A stretch of DNA of 49,209 nt from an uncultured bacterium (GCA_937905825.1 CALCXM010000160.1:1-49209), one strand, 5' to 3'. Counted from the first letter of the stretch, positions 8,319 to 17,401 are shown. Translations and numbers: made by a program. The notes: generated by a model not told the origin, from the letters alone.

Positions 8319-8362
8319 TTCAACACCGGTTACAGGTACTTCATCCCGTGGCCGGTGTTGAA
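8319..8362. terminator. Inverted repeat spanning convergent gene ends
   Basis: An 11-bp perfect inverted repeat (TTCAACACCGG ... CCGGTGTTGAA) with a 22-nt spacer starts right after the MscS stop codon. Its right arm is coding sequence for the conserved FNTG near the C-terminus of threonine synthase. It could end transcription in both directions. No T-tract is present. Confidence 0.45.
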
Positions 8363-9493
8363 GAGCACCACGCTCTCCTGCTCCTGGATCCAACCCTTGT
8401 TGCGCAAGGTACGCGTCGCCGCAAGGCAGGCGCCCCCTTCCGGTGATGTTTGCAAGCCGAGACGCTTGGCGATGACCTCCGTATCGGCGAGCAGATCCTG
8501 CTCCGCAACGGCCACGGCGGTGCCCTCGCTTGCGTAGAGCGCTTCCAGAATCAAAAAGTCTCCCAGGGCCCCAGGCACGCGCAAACCAAAGGCTTGGGTG
8601 GGGGCGGGGTCTTCCCAAACGGGCGCGGACTTCAGCTTCTTGTCGAAGGCCTGAACCATCGGCGCGCAACCGGCGCCCTGCACGCTGACCATGCGCGGAC
8701 GTTCGCTACCGATCCAACCGAGGGCTTGCATCTCGTCAAAGGCCTTCCACATCCCGATCAACCCGGTTCCCCCCCCGGTTGGATAGACGATGACGTCAGG
8801 CAACTGGCCCAGGTCGTAGAGCAACTCGTAGCCCATGACTTTCTTGCCCTCCAAGCGATAGGGTTCCTTCAAAGTGGCGAGGGAAAACCAGCCCCGTTCG
8901 GCGGCGATGGGAGCCAAGGCCGCGCCCGCATCGGCGATGGTTCCTTGGACGAGTTCCACCTGGGCGCCGAGTGCGCGGGTCTCGTCGATGATTGGCTTCG
9001 GCGTGCTTTCGGGCACGAACACGTGCACGTCGATCCCGTGCAAGGCTCCGTAGGCGGCGGCCGCACCGCCAGCGTTTCCTGCGGAGGGCAAGCACACCGC
9101 TTGAATGCCCAACTCAGCGGCGCGCGCCAGGGCGGCCGCCATGCCGCGCGACTTGAAGGAGGCCGTGGGGTTCTGCGCTTCGTCCTTGATCAGCAAGTTC
9201 GGTAGCCCGAGTTCCTGGGCCAGTCGTCCGGCGGGAATCAAAGGCGTCGCCCCTTCGCCGAGGGTGGGAGCGTTCGCCCCGCGAGCAGAGGGAGCCAGCT
9301 CATGCAAACGATTCTGTCCCGGCCGGCGCGCGAGGACTTCTGCCAAGGTCGGGCGTCCGCACTCGATGGGGTAGCGCGCGAGCAGGGGCCCACCGCATTC
9401 CTTGCAACAATTCTGAGGCTCGTTGGCCGTGTGCTCGGCGTGACACTTGCCGCATTCGAGGTGGCGGATGGGGGAGGTTTCGTGCTGACTCAT
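8330..9493 (-). CDS. thrC: Threonine synthase
   Basis: A 387-residue PLP-dependent enzyme that converts O-phosphohomoserine to threonine. I use the ATG at 9493 (MSQHETSPIRHLECGKC); an ATG at 9553 would add 20 residues. The protein has an N-terminal zinc-ribbon-like CxxC...CxxC stretch (residues 14-32), typical of one threonine synthase subgroup. The PLP lysine sits in NPTASFKSRG, followed by SAGNAGGAAAAYG and the phosphate-binding loop YPTGGGTGLIGMWKAF. The C-terminus FNTGHGMKYL is a hallmark of this family. The encoded product should act in the cytoplasm in the aspartate amino-acid pathway. It is divergently transcribed from the phosphatase gene. Confidence 0.88.
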   Translation of the reverse strand: MSQHETSPIRHLECGKCHAEHTANEPQNCCKECGGPLLARYPIECGRPTLAEVLARRPGQNRLHELAPSARGANAPTLGEGATPLIPAGRLAQELGLPNLLIKDEAQNPTASFKSRGMAAALARAAELGIQAVCLPSAGNAGGAAAAYGALHGIDVHVFVPESTPKPIIDETRALGAQVELVQGTIADAGAALAPIAAERGWFSLATLKEPYRLEGKKVMGYELLYDLGQLPDVIVYPTGGGTGLIGMWKAFDEMQALGWIGSERPRMVSVQGAGCAPMVQAFDKKLKSAPVWEDPAPTQAFGLRVPGALGDFLILEALYASEGTAVAVAEQDLLADTEVIAKRLGLQTSPEGGACLAATRTLRNKGWIQEQESVVLFNTGHGMKYL

Positions 9494-9664
9494 TGCAAGC
9501 TGGGGTACGCGGGACGCAGTGTTCGAAGGCAGTCTGTCGGAAGCCGTGTTCATTGGCCGGGTTCGTGGCCGTGTTCAGTCGTTCGGGGGAGCCCGCCGGA
9601 TTCGCTTCACGAGTCCCCGTGGCCGCGGGACCATCTCTCGCCCCATTGGCCTACACTAATCCTC

Positions 9665-10483
9665 ATGATGAACGGCGCGGACAAGAATCCTAGTGAGATC
9701 CTGCGACCCGAGGAGCGTGGCCCCTTTGATTTGGTGGGGGACGTCCATGGCTGCTTCGATGAGTTGCTGGAACTGCTGCGCCAATTGGGCTACGAAGTCG
9801 ACGCCAACGAAGCGAATCCGCAAGCCTTGCCCCCGGCGGGCCGGCGCCTCGTTTTTCTCGGGGACTTGGCGGATCGTGGGCCCAAGTGTCCGGCGGTTTT
9901 GCGCTTGGCCATGAACATGGTGCGCGCCGGCCACGGGTTTTGCGTGATGGGCAATCACGACAACAAGTTGATGCGCCAGCTCAAGGGCAACGACGTGGAG
10001 GTCAGCCGGGGCCTGCAAGAGACCCTCGACCAACTCGCAGGAGAGTCCCCCGAGTTCTTGGCTGAACTCTTTGAGTTCCTAGGGGACTTACCCATGCACC
10101 TGGTCCTCGACGAGGGTCGCCTCGTGGTGGCCCACGGCGGCTTGAGTGAGAGTCTGCATGGTGTGGAGAGTCGCAAGGCCAAGGCCTTTTGCTTGTTCGG
10201 GGACCCCACTGGAGAAGAGGACGAGGAAGGCTTCCCTGTTCGCCGAGATTGGGCAGCGGCGTACAAAGGTCAAGCGGCCGTGGTCTACGGGCACACGCCG
10301 GTGGACGAGGTGCTGTGGATCAACAACACGATCAACTTGGACTCGGGCTGCGTCTTCGGCGGCCAACTCACGGGGCTGCGCTACCCCGAACGGGAGCTGA
10401 TCCAAGTCCGCGCGCAACGGGAGTACTACAGCCACGCGGCGGAACGGGCTGCGGCAACGGAGCGCGCGAAGAAGGCGGAGTAG
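9665..10483 (+). CDS. Metallophosphatase resembling the phosphatase domain of bacterial Pnkp
   Basis: A 272-residue calcineurin-like phosphoesterase. Metal-binding motifs appear in order: GDVHGC, FLGDLADRGP, MGNHDNK, VAHGG and YGHTPV. The sequence FDLVGDVHGCFDELLELLRQLGY and the tail NNTINLDSGCVFGGQLTGLRYPERE closely follow the central phosphatase domain of bacterial polynucleotide kinase-phosphatase, but the kinase and ligase-like domains are missing. Related stand-alone enzymes hydrolyse diadenosine polyphosphates (PrpE-type) or protein phosphates. Two adjacent ATGs (9665 and 9668) are possible starts. No partner genes for RNA repair lie nearby. Confidence 0.85.
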   Translation: MMNGADKNPSEILRPEERGPFDLVGDVHGCFDELLELLRQLGYEVDANEANPQALPPAGRRLVFLGDLADRGPKCPAVLRLAMNMVRAGHGFCVMGNHDNKLMRQLKGNDVEVSRGLQETLDQLAGESPEFLAELFEFLGDLPMHLVLDEGRLVVAHGGLSESLHGVESRKAKAFCLFGDPTGEEDEEGFPVRRDWAAAYKGQAAVVYGHTPVDEVLWINNTINLDSGCVFGGQLTGLRYPERELIQVRAQREYYSHAAERAAATERAKKAE

Positions 10484-10549
10484 GGGTTTTGGCGCAAAGG
10501 CGCGGCGAATCAGCCGAACGCTTCCTTGCGACTCGCCCTGCTCAATTCC

Positions 10550-10576
10550 CATGGAACGCGCTGCCCGCGTTCCGTG
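10550..10576. terminator. Strong GC hairpin between convergent genes
   Basis: An 11-bp stem (CATGGAACGCG/CGCGTTCCGTG, one T-G wobble) with a 5-nt loop CTGCC ends three bases before the stop codon of the lipoprotein gene. It lies between two genes that converge, so it may terminate both. Neither side has a T-tract. Confidence 0.55.
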
Positions 10577-10578
10577 AT

Positions 10579-12159
10579 TCAGTCGCCGCTTGCTTCCCCG
10601 TCGAGCACCAGCACCTCAATCTCGACGGTTCCGTCCTCCCGTTCGATGAACTGGGTGGAGCATTGCTTGCGGAAGCACGTTGCTTCGAGCTCGAACTCCC
10701 CCGGTGGAAAGCCGCGGATGACGAACCCAGCAATAGGCGGACTCGAGTCTTCGATGTGTTCGGCGAAGTACAAGGCCATGTCACCGCAGATCTGAAGCGT
10801 CGCGTGGTACTTGACCGTCCAGGAGAGAACCGGGTCCACCAGGGATCTGATCATCAAGGAACAGTCCGGGGGAGGCGCTCCCGACTCGGTACGAAAGCGG
10901 CCGCGAACTTCCCGCCCTCCCGGAACCCGCTGCATCTGGAAGTGAACCTCGGCGATCGCTTCGGCGCTCACTTCGACCTCTTGGGCTTCTCCGACGTGGG
11001 TTCGACTGTACGGCTGAATCCGGTACCTGCCCGGTGGAAGGTAGCTCAGGCTGAACTGCTCTTCGCCTGTCCAAGGTTTCACTTGCGACGCGGACAGCGG
11101 TTGGATGGTGCAAATGGGGTACGAATTCGCCACTTCCTGGATGCCCCAACCTGGATCCGTCGACCCCTCGTGGAACCAGCTGACCGCAACCCTCCCCGTC
11201 CTTCGAAGTTCGATCCGCACAGGACTCTGGTCCTCTCCACCCGCCCACGCAAAGGTCTGGAAGCCAACGCGGAACCCCTGACCATCTGAAACGACGAGCG
11301 TGACTTCCGAGTGCGCGGGAAGTTCGGCCGTCGTCGCACGAACCCAAGCACCACGGCTGGAAGTTCGAACAGGCGTGCTCGAAAGCACCTCGACGTCCCC
11401 CTGGAAGAAGGCGCGCGCGAACAAGCTGGAACTGTCCTGCGGAAGATCGCCGACAAGCTCCAAGGGGATGATCGGCCCCTTGCGAAACAAGAGCTTCCAG
11501 GGTCGTTCAGCGGTCGCTCGGTCCATCTGCAGATCATGGAACTCCACGACCGGCTTGCAGTCTGCCATGCGCTGTTGAACCAGGACCGGCCCGCCGTAGA
11601 TCTCCCGCTCCGTCGAAAAGCGCCCTTCCGCATCCGTCGTGATCTCGAGCGGCTTGAAGTAGCGGGGGAAGAAGTTTGGGTCCTTGGCTTGAATTCGGAA
11701 GCGCAAGCCAGGGATCGGTAGACCTGTTCGTTGGTCCACTGCGATGCCGTGCGCTCTTCCTCCAAGCCGCTCGGCGACCTCCACGAGGACCTCTTCGTCT
11801 CCGTTGATCTGAGCTTCCGTGAGTGGCAGGTCGTCGCCCGCAGACGGACGGATTACTCGCCACCGCTTGCCGGGATCCACTTTGATCGAAGCGCCCGTGG
11901 GCCGCTCGCGCAAACGGAACTGAAAGGAACCGTCCTCTTCCGGGCGTGCCCAAAGTCCTGGCCCGTCGGCAACGAGCCAAACGCCAACGACCCCCTCTGG
12001 CAAAGGCCCACCGCGCTGGTCCACGACCCTCCCGCGAATCGTGAACTTCGCCGAGTCTGGCGCCGGCGCGCTCCCGGCCGAGAACTGTGGAGGCGAACTA
12101 GAACAGGCCTGGGCCAGGGAGAGCAGCAAACAGGCGAGCAGTGCGAGCAGTCGAGACAT
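10579..12159 (-). CDS. Putative lipoprotein with carboxypeptidase-regulatory-like beta-sandwich domains
   Basis: A 526-residue exported protein from the ATG at 12159. The signal sequence LLALLACLLLSLAQAC ends in a lipobox-like AQA-C (Cys19), although position -3 is Ala rather than Leu. The mature part contains several Greek-key beta domains of the CarboxypepD_reg type: FTIRGRVVDQRGGPLPEGVVGVWLVADG near the N-terminus, a second at AHGIAVDQRTGLPIPGLRFRIQ, and a third at REVRGRFRTESGAPPPDCSLMI. These resemble the outer regions of the three sigma-fusion proteins in this window, but here no sigma domain is attached. The function is unknown; a surface-exposed binding or sensing role is plausible. 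Confidence 0.72.
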   Translation of the reverse strand: MSRLLALLACLLLSLAQACSSSPPQFSAGSAPAPDSAKFTIRGRVVDQRGGPLPEGVVGVWLVADGPGLWARPEEDGSFQFRLRERPTGASIKVDPGKRWRVIRPSAGDDLPLTEAQINGDEEVLVEVAERLGGRAHGIAVDQRTGLPIPGLRFRIQAKDPNFFPRYFKPLEITTDAEGRFSTEREIYGGPVLVQQRMADCKPVVEFHDLQMDRATAERPWKLLFRKGPIIPLELVGDLPQDSSSLFARAFFQGDVEVLSSTPVRTSSRGAWVRATTAELPAHSEVTLVVSDGQGFRVGFQTFAWAGGEDQSPVRIELRRTGRVAVSWFHEGSTDPGWGIQEVANSYPICTIQPLSASQVKPWTGEEQFSLSYLPPGRYRIQPYSRTHVGEAQEVEVSAEAIAEVHFQMQRVPGGREVRGRFRTESGAPPPDCSLMIRSLVDPVLSWTVKYHATLQICGDMALYFAEHIEDSSPPIAGFVIRGFPPGEFELEATCFRKQCSTQFIEREDGTVEIEVLVLDGEASGD

Positions 12160-12309
12160 GGCGACAAGCCTACCCGAGAGAGGCAACACGGTTGCTCAAG
12201 GGGCGGAAAATCCACAGGCTGGCGGGGCGGTCGTGAAAAAAGGCACGAGTCATAGGGGCGACCGAGCAGCGACTCGCCACAGCTCCGGGGGAGTGATTAC
12301 CATGGGGCC

Positions 12310-12702
12310 ATGAAACGACTCGCTATTCGTCCCATGAAGCTGGGGCTCTTGCTCTGGATCATCATCTTTGTGATTCTCGTCCTGCCGGAGCGCTGGACTC
12401 CAGAGTTCGTCGACACGAAGGCGGGGTCAATTCTCCTGCTGGGTGGCCAAGCTTTTGCGTTGGTGGTCATGCTCTTCGCCCACGCGATCGAGAAGTTGGA
12501 CAAGAGGCTGCGCGCTCTCGAGTCCACCGAGCATGTGGACATCTGGTCACCGGTGTCGGGCGTTCGCGCTCCCGTCAGGCCAGGCCCAGAGTGTCCGGAG
12601 TGCGGCGTTCCGCTTCGCACGGAGCGCGCCAAGCAGTGCATGTGCTGCGGCCTGGACCTCTCCTCGATGGAAGCCCACGAGGTCAAGTCGCAGGGCACGT
12701 AG
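12310..12702 (+). CDS. Small membrane protein with C-terminal zinc ribbon
   Basis: A 130-residue protein with two predicted membrane helices (about residues 9-27 and 41-60, the second ending LVVMLFAHAIEKLDKRL). A short linker leads to a zinc ribbon C-P-E-C-G ... C-M-C-C-G-L-D-L near residues 97-117. The function is unknown. It is divergent from the lipoprotein gene, with about 150 bases between them. Confidence 0.7.
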   Translation: MKRLAIRPMKLGLLLWIIIFVILVLPERWTPEFVDTKAGSILLLGGQAFALVVMLFAHAIEKLDKRLRALESTEHVDIWSPVSGVRAPVRPGPECPECGVPLRTERAKQCMCCGLDLSSMEAHEVKSQGT

Positions 12703-12786
12703 AGGCTGCGCGCACGCCTGATATCACCTTGGTGTGATGGCTCGACGGATTTTGCCGCCGGCTCACTGTGTAGACTTTGCAGTGCC

Positions 12787-13542
12787 ATGCGTTCGATTTC
12801 CCCAAGCACTGCCCTCGTCCTCTGCCTACTCGGCGTCGGGTTGAGCGCGGTGGTTGGGCTGCGCTGGCACTCGGGCGGGTCAGGCGCGTCGGAGCCTGAT
12901 GGGATCCAGCCCGAGGAACGAGCCTTGGGCGATACGCCTGCGAGCCGCATTGACATGGATAGGAAACCGCATGCGATCGAGGAGCGGCGACGGCAAGTGT
13001 TGTTGCCTGAGATCACGGTCACTGCCAACGAGGGACCGGACCAGGATGCCGGGGTGCAGGCGGCAAGCGCCATCGAACTCACGGGGCTGAGCGGTGAAGA
13101 CATCGGGCGGCTGTCGGACTCCGAGTTGGAATCGGTTCCACTGAAGGAGTTGTCGAAACACGCGGTCCAGCGTTACTCGGGCAGCCAGCCCATCAAGTTC
13201 TGGGCGGCGACGAAGTCCTACGACGAGGACTTCGATCTCGTGCTGGGCACGCTGGTTCGCGAACACAACGTCCCGCGGGAATCCGTGCTGCAAGCCGAGC
13301 AAGAACTCACGCAGCTCCGCATCAAGATCCAGGAGATCTGGAGCTCGGAACGCAAGTCATCGCAGTTCATCGAGTCCGTTCCCTTCAACGCACCCGAAGC
13401 GCAACAGAAGCGATCGATGGCCTCATGGTGCCTGCACACCGCGCGCATCGAAAATCGGGCCCTGCCGTTCATGCGTGAGAGCGAGGCGATCATCCTGGGG
13501 CTGTTCGAGCTTCAGGATCCGGAGATCAAGCTTCCCTGGTAG
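12787..13542 (+). CDS. Hypothetical membrane-anchored protein
   Basis: A 251-residue protein with one N-terminal hydrophobic helix (about residues 8-26, TALVLCLLGVGLSAVVGL), then a charged linker and a helical domain rich in Glu, Lys and Gln (residues 85-250). There are few cysteines and no recognisable motif. Its architecture (anchor, low-complexity linker, helical C-terminus) is like that of the 276-residue protein at 36.9 kb, but I see no clear sequence similarity. The function is unknown. Confidence 0.7.
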   Translation: MRSISPSTALVLCLLGVGLSAVVGLRWHSGGSGASEPDGIQPEERALGDTPASRIDMDRKPHAIEERRRQVLLPEITVTANEGPDQDAGVQAASAIELTGLSGEDIGRLSDSELESVPLKELSKHAVQRYSGSQPIKFWAATKSYDEDFDLVLGTLVREHNVPRESVLQAEQELTQLRIKIQEIWSSERKSSQFIESVPFNAPEAQQKRSMASWCLHTARIENRALPFMRESEAIILGLFELQDPEIKLPW

Positions 13543-13611
13543 GGCTCGTGTCGCGCTTCTAGGAAGCTTCAGCGCGGACCCTCAAGAGCCGCGGATCAAG
13601 CGGGACCAAGA

Positions 13612-13689
13612 TGGTCGGGACGAGAGGATTCGAACCTCCGGCTTCCGCGTCCCAAACGCGGCGCTCTGACCAGGCTGAGCTACGTCCCG
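13612..13689 (-). tRNA. tRNA-Pro (anticodon UGG)
   Basis: The minus strand folds into a complete cloverleaf: acceptor stem CGGGACG/CGTCCCG, TA at positions 8-9, D-stem GCTC/GAGC, anticodon stem CCGCG/CGCGG with loop TTTGGGA, T-arm GGAGG-TTCGAAT-CCTCT, discriminator A and an encoded CCA end. Anticodon TGG reads CCA and other proline codons. The CGGG 5-prime end and A73 are typical of bacterial tRNA-Pro. Confidence 0.95.
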
Positions 13690-14109
13690 ACTGTTGGTCG
13701 CCAGGGCCCGGAGTGAACCGAGCACTGGGCGAGGAAGTCTGCGGCCTAAGCTGCGAACTTCCACGCTGGGGGAGCGGGGACCCCATGGCGAACATGGACG
13801 TCGACGCTCCGGTACCCTCCAAGGTGGAGGTTGGGGCGCAAAGAATACCAACCGTCGGGCGAATCCAAACGAGGAACTCGGCGCAGATTTTGAGGAAGGG
13901 CAGAATCGGCGAGTTGAGCGCCTGATCCATGGGGTTTGCCCCGGGGGAGCGGGGAGGGCGGCGGCGAATCCGGCAGAGGACGGACAGGGCCGCCGACCTC
14001 GGGTGGTGGCCCTGGGTCCGAGGGCTGAACGCCCCAGCTTGGCCAATGCCCTTCTAACGTGGGCTTCTCCCGGGGGCACTTGCTAGGCTAATGGCGAGGA
14101 GCCCAAAAA
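13690..14109. other. Intergenic region upstream of ECF sigma gene
   Basis: I see no convincing gene in these 420 bases. It must hold the tRNA promoter and the promoter of the sigma/kinase operon. The only clear element is a ribosome-binding site GAGGAG at 14095-14100, nine bases before the sigma start. Confidence 0.5.
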
Positions 14110-14745
14110 ATGACTGAGCCAAGAACCAGCGAAGAACCGGATCACCGCAGCCAGGTGGAATGGGACCGGATCATCGAGAGTGTCGGTCCTGCGGGCTGCA
14201 TCGTGGTGATCGATTCTTGGATGGGGCGGGCTCTCTCCGGGATGTTGACTGCGGAGGACATCTGGCAGGAGACCCTGGTGCTCTCCTGGCGAGATCGAGA
14301 GCAGCACGAGTGGAAAAACGTGCGCGCCTACCGGGGCTGGCTGCTCGAGATCGCACGCAATCGAATCCGGGATCACGCTCGCCGCATGCAGGCCTTGAAA
14401 CGTGGAGGCAGCGATGGCACAGCGCTCTTCTCCGAGATGGGGGTCGAGGAAGGGGCGAGTTTGGCTGGGCTTCTACCGGGCTGTTCCACCACCCCGAGCC
14501 GCATCTCCAGCACGAACGAGCGCGCCGCCCAAATGCGCGAGGCCCTCGCCAAGTTGCCCGAGGAGCAAGCGCAGATCGTGCGCTTGCATCTCTTCGAAGA
14601 GCGGCCGATGCCGGAGATCGCGGAAGAGCTTGCCATCGGACTGGCCGCCGCTTGGTACCGCTTTCGCCAAGGGTCCGTGGCCTACGCGCGGGTCTTGGCC
14701 CGGGACACGAGCATGGCTCCCCCCGAGACGGAAGAGCGCGGGTAG
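14110..14745 (+). CDS. ECF RNA polymerase sigma factor (kinase-associated)
   Basis: A 211-residue ECF-type sigma factor. Region 2 runs from about residue 15 to 95 (TAEDIWQETLVLSWRDR ... NVRAYRGWLLEIARNRIRDHARRMQALKRGG). Region 4 lies at about 140-200 (REALAKLPEEQAQIVRLHLFEERPMPEIAEELAIGLAAAWYRFRQGSVAYARVL), with a helix-turn-helix that would read the -35 element. A strong GAGGAG precedes the ATG. The Ser/Thr kinase gene starts six bases after its stop, so they form an operon. ECF sigma factors encoded beside Ser/Thr kinases are a recognised planctomycete theme; the kinase is thought to activate the sigma factor by phosphorylation instead of an anti-sigma factor doing so. Confidence 0.88.
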   Translation: MTEPRTSEEPDHRSQVEWDRIIESVGPAGCIVVIDSWMGRALSGMLTAEDIWQETLVLSWRDREQHEWKNVRAYRGWLLEIARNRIRDHARRMQALKRGGSDGTALFSEMGVEEGASLAGLLPGCSTTPSRISSTNERAAQMREALAKLPEEQAQIVRLHLFEERPMPEIAEELAIGLAAAWYRFRQGSVAYARVLARDTSMAPPETEERG

Positions 14746-14751
14746 TTCCCG

Positions 14752-17310
14752 ATGAACGACGAAGGCGAATTGGCTCCAGCAGACGAGGAGCATTTGAACG
14801 AGCTCTTCGGCAGCTTCGTCGAAGCCTTGAGTGACGGCCGTGAAGTCGATCTCGAACAGCACCTCTCCGATCGACCGGATTTGATCTCCGCAGCTCGCGA
14901 GTTGCTCGCTGTCGCGGGCGAAGTGGCCGTGCGCAAGCCCGTGGACGTGCCGCGTTTCAAAGGCTACGAGATCCTCTCGGAAGTGGGGCGCGGGGGCATG
15001 GGGAAGGTCTACCTCGCGCGCCATCACGAACTGGGCCGCACGGTGGCCCTGAAGACCTTGCCCGCCCAATGGAGCACGGGCGAGCGCGCCATCAAGCGCT
15101 TCGAACGGGAAGCCCGCGCGGTCGCGCGGCTCAAGCATCCGAACATCATCCCGATCTACGACGTGGGCGAACAGGACGGTTGTCCCTACTTCACCATGGA
15201 GTACGTGAAAGGCCGAACCCTGACGGGCGTGCTCGAAGGCTTGCGCGGGCTCGGCGTCGGTTCGAAGAACTTGCAAGTGACGCACCTGGGCAAGGAGCGC
15301 ACCCCGAGCAAAGGCGAGACGTACTTGAAAGGCGTCGTGCGCTACGTCTTGGACATCGCACGCGCTCTCGACCACGCCCACGGGGAAGGGGTCGTGCACC
15401 GCGACGTGAAGCCTTCGAACATACTCGTTCGCTCGGACGGTACAGCGATGTTGTTCGACTTTGGCCTCGCCACCTTGGAGGAGAGCGAAGTGCTGACCAT
15501 GACCGGGGAATTCGTGGGCACGCCGCACTACGTCTCACCGGAACAAGCGGCGGGCCGGCGTGCGAGTTTCTCAACGGACATCTTCTCCTTGGGAGCGACC
15601 CTGTACGAACTCGTGACCCTGGAACGGCCCTTTGGCGGAATCACGACCCGCGACATCTTGCAGGAAGTTCAGGAGCGCGACCCGCGCCCGCCCAGTCGCC
15701 TCAACCGGGACGTGCCCCGGGACTTGGAAACGATTTGCCTGACGGCCATGGCCAAGTCTCCCAACCGGCGCTATCCAAGTGCTACAAGCTTCGCGCAGGA
15801 CTTGGAGCGCTTCCTAGAAGGCATCCCGGTTCACGCCCGTTCGGTCGGAACGATCGAGCGCACCTGGCGCCTCGCTTGCCGGCGGCCTGCAGCGACCCTT
15901 TCCATCTGTTTGGGAGCCTTATTGCTCTTCGGCACGCCGAGCGCGCTTTACCTCCAAGGGCGCGCTGCAAACAAGGAGATCAGCGATGCCTTGCTAGCCG
16001 CGGAAGAAAGCGAAGCGCAAGCCATCGTTTCCCTGGCGGACGCCCGCCGCGAAAGGGACATCGCCCAGGAGATCAACAACGTCCTGCAGAACATGTTCGC
16101 CTCGGTGAACCCGTCCAACAGTGGGCGCGATGCCCGGGTCTTCGAGTTGCTGGACAACGTCAGCAAAAAGCTCGAGCCCCTGCGACCAGAAGTGCGCGCC
16201 GCCTTGGAGCTCGACTTGGGAACGAGCTACATGACACTGACCCTGATGGAAGAGTCCCTGAAGCACATCGACATTGCTTATGAGTTGTACTCCTCCCTGC
16301 CGGGCACGCCCCTCGAAACGATGCTGCATGTGCGCGCCATGCGTTGCATGATCGGTGTGCAAATGGGACGCCATGCGCAAGCCCTCGAGTGCCTGCCGGG
16401 TATTCGCGAGGAGTACGAAGCTGCCGGTCTCTTCGACGAGAACTACGGGCACGTCATGAACAGCCTTGGACTCGCTTGGCTGGAAGCGGACGAATTGGAC
16501 AAGGCCGTGGACGTGCTGCGGACTGGCTTGGAGGACAGCGCCAGGCGCAGTGCGGACGGCAAACCCGATGCAACCTTCGAACACAACTTGGCCCTGGCCC
16601 TATCGGATCGGGGGGAGATTGAGGAAGGCTTGCGGCTCATGCGCTCAGCCTGGCAGCGGCGCGTCGAGAAGTGGGGGCCGCAACACGCCTACACCATCGA
16701 TAGCCTGGGCATGCTCGCACAGATGCTGAAAGAAGCTGGCGAACTCACGGAGGCCCGGGAGCTGATGGAGCGGACCGTGGAGTCGAGCCTTGTGACCTAC
16801 GGTGAGGGGCACGTGAATACCGTCTTCGCCGTGCACAACCTCGCTGGCTTGCACCTCGAACTCGGGGACCTGGACGAGGCCGAACGTTTGGAATTGCGCG
16901 CCTTGGAACTTGCGGAAGCCGTGCTCCCCGCGGAGCACCCGATCAACGCCAGCATCTTTGAAATCCTCGCGGAGATCGTGGCGCAACTCGGCCGTGGGGA
17001 TGAGGCCATCGAAGTGCAGATGCAGTCCCTCGTGATTCGCCAGGAGGTCTTTGGGGAGGATCATGTACTGACCATCCAGGCTCACTTCATCCTCGGGCGC
17101 TATCACCTCGCTCAAGGTCAGGCACAAGAGGCTCGAGAGCAGTTCGAACTCGCCCGCGAACACGCCCTGCAGGTAGCTGCCGTTCGGGCTCCGTTCCTAT
17201 TGTTGATCAGTGGCGATTTGGTACGCGCCCACCGCGCTCTGGGCGAAGAAGAGGCGGCGCTGGCCGTGGAGGCCAGCATGCAAGAGACCCTGCAGGCAAC
17301 GCCCCGTTGA
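14752..17310 (+). CDS. Membrane Ser/Thr protein kinase with TPR-like C-terminus
   Basis: An 852-residue Hanks-type kinase. The first 65 residues are helical and acidic. The kinase domain (about 72-355) is complete: glycine loop GRGGMG at 79-84, Lys101 in VALK, HRDVKPSN at 216-223, DFG at 236-238 and a GTPHYVSPE activation segment. One hydrophobic helix at about 380-400 anchors it. The remainder (about 410-850) is a run of TPR-like helical repeats (YGEGHVNTVFAVHNLAGLHLELGDLDEAERLELRALEL) on the outer side. It is coupled to the ECF sigma gene and likely phosphorylates it in response to an envelope signal. Confidence 0.93.
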   Translation: MNDEGELAPADEEHLNELFGSFVEALSDGREVDLEQHLSDRPDLISAARELLAVAGEVAVRKPVDVPRFKGYEILSEVGRGGMGKVYLARHHELGRTVALKTLPAQWSTGERAIKRFEREARAVARLKHPNIIPIYDVGEQDGCPYFTMEYVKGRTLTGVLEGLRGLGVGSKNLQVTHLGKERTPSKGETYLKGVVRYVLDIARALDHAHGEGVVHRDVKPSNILVRSDGTAMLFDFGLATLEESEVLTMTGEFVGTPHYVSPEQAAGRRASFSTDIFSLGATLYELVTLERPFGGITTRDILQEVQERDPRPPSRLNRDVPRDLETICLTAMAKSPNRRYPSATSFAQDLERFLEGIPVHARSVGTIERTWRLACRRPAATLSICLGALLLFGTPSALYLQGRAANKEISDALLAAEESEAQAIVSLADARRERDIAQEINNVLQNMFASVNPSNSGRDARVFELLDNVSKKLEPLRPEVRAALELDLGTSYMTLTLMEESLKHIDIAYELYSSLPGTPLETMLHVRAMRCMIGVQMGRHAQALECLPGIREEYEAAGLFDENYGHVMNSLGLAWLEADELDKAVDVLRTGLEDSARRSADGKPDATFEHNLALALSDRGEIEEGLRLMRSAWQRRVEKWGPQHAYTIDSLGMLAQMLKEAGELTEARELMERTVESSLVTYGEGHVNTVFAVHNLAGLHLELGDLDEAERLELRALELAEAVLPAEHPINASIFEILAEIVAQLGRGDEAIEVQMQSLVIRQEVFGEDHVLTIQAHFILGRYHLAQGQAQEAREQFELAREHALQVAAVRAPFLLLISGDLVRAHRALGEEEAALAVEASMQETLQATPR

Positions 17311-17340
17311 GGGGCGGGGGAGCTCCCCCGGTCCACAACG

Positions 17341-17378
17341 AAAAAAGGGTTCACCCTCGGTTGCCCAAGGATGAACCC
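17341..17378 (-). terminator. Rho-independent terminator of the hydrolase gene
   Basis: On the minus strand a 7-bp stem (GGGTTCA/TGAACCC) closes an 18-nt loop that can pair further inside, and is followed by six Ts. It ends transcription of the alpha/beta hydrolase gene and, being symmetrical, may also stop the kinase operon from the other side. Confidence 0.8.
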
Positions 17379-17401
17379 GCCGACTTCCCCCCCCGTTGAG
17401 A

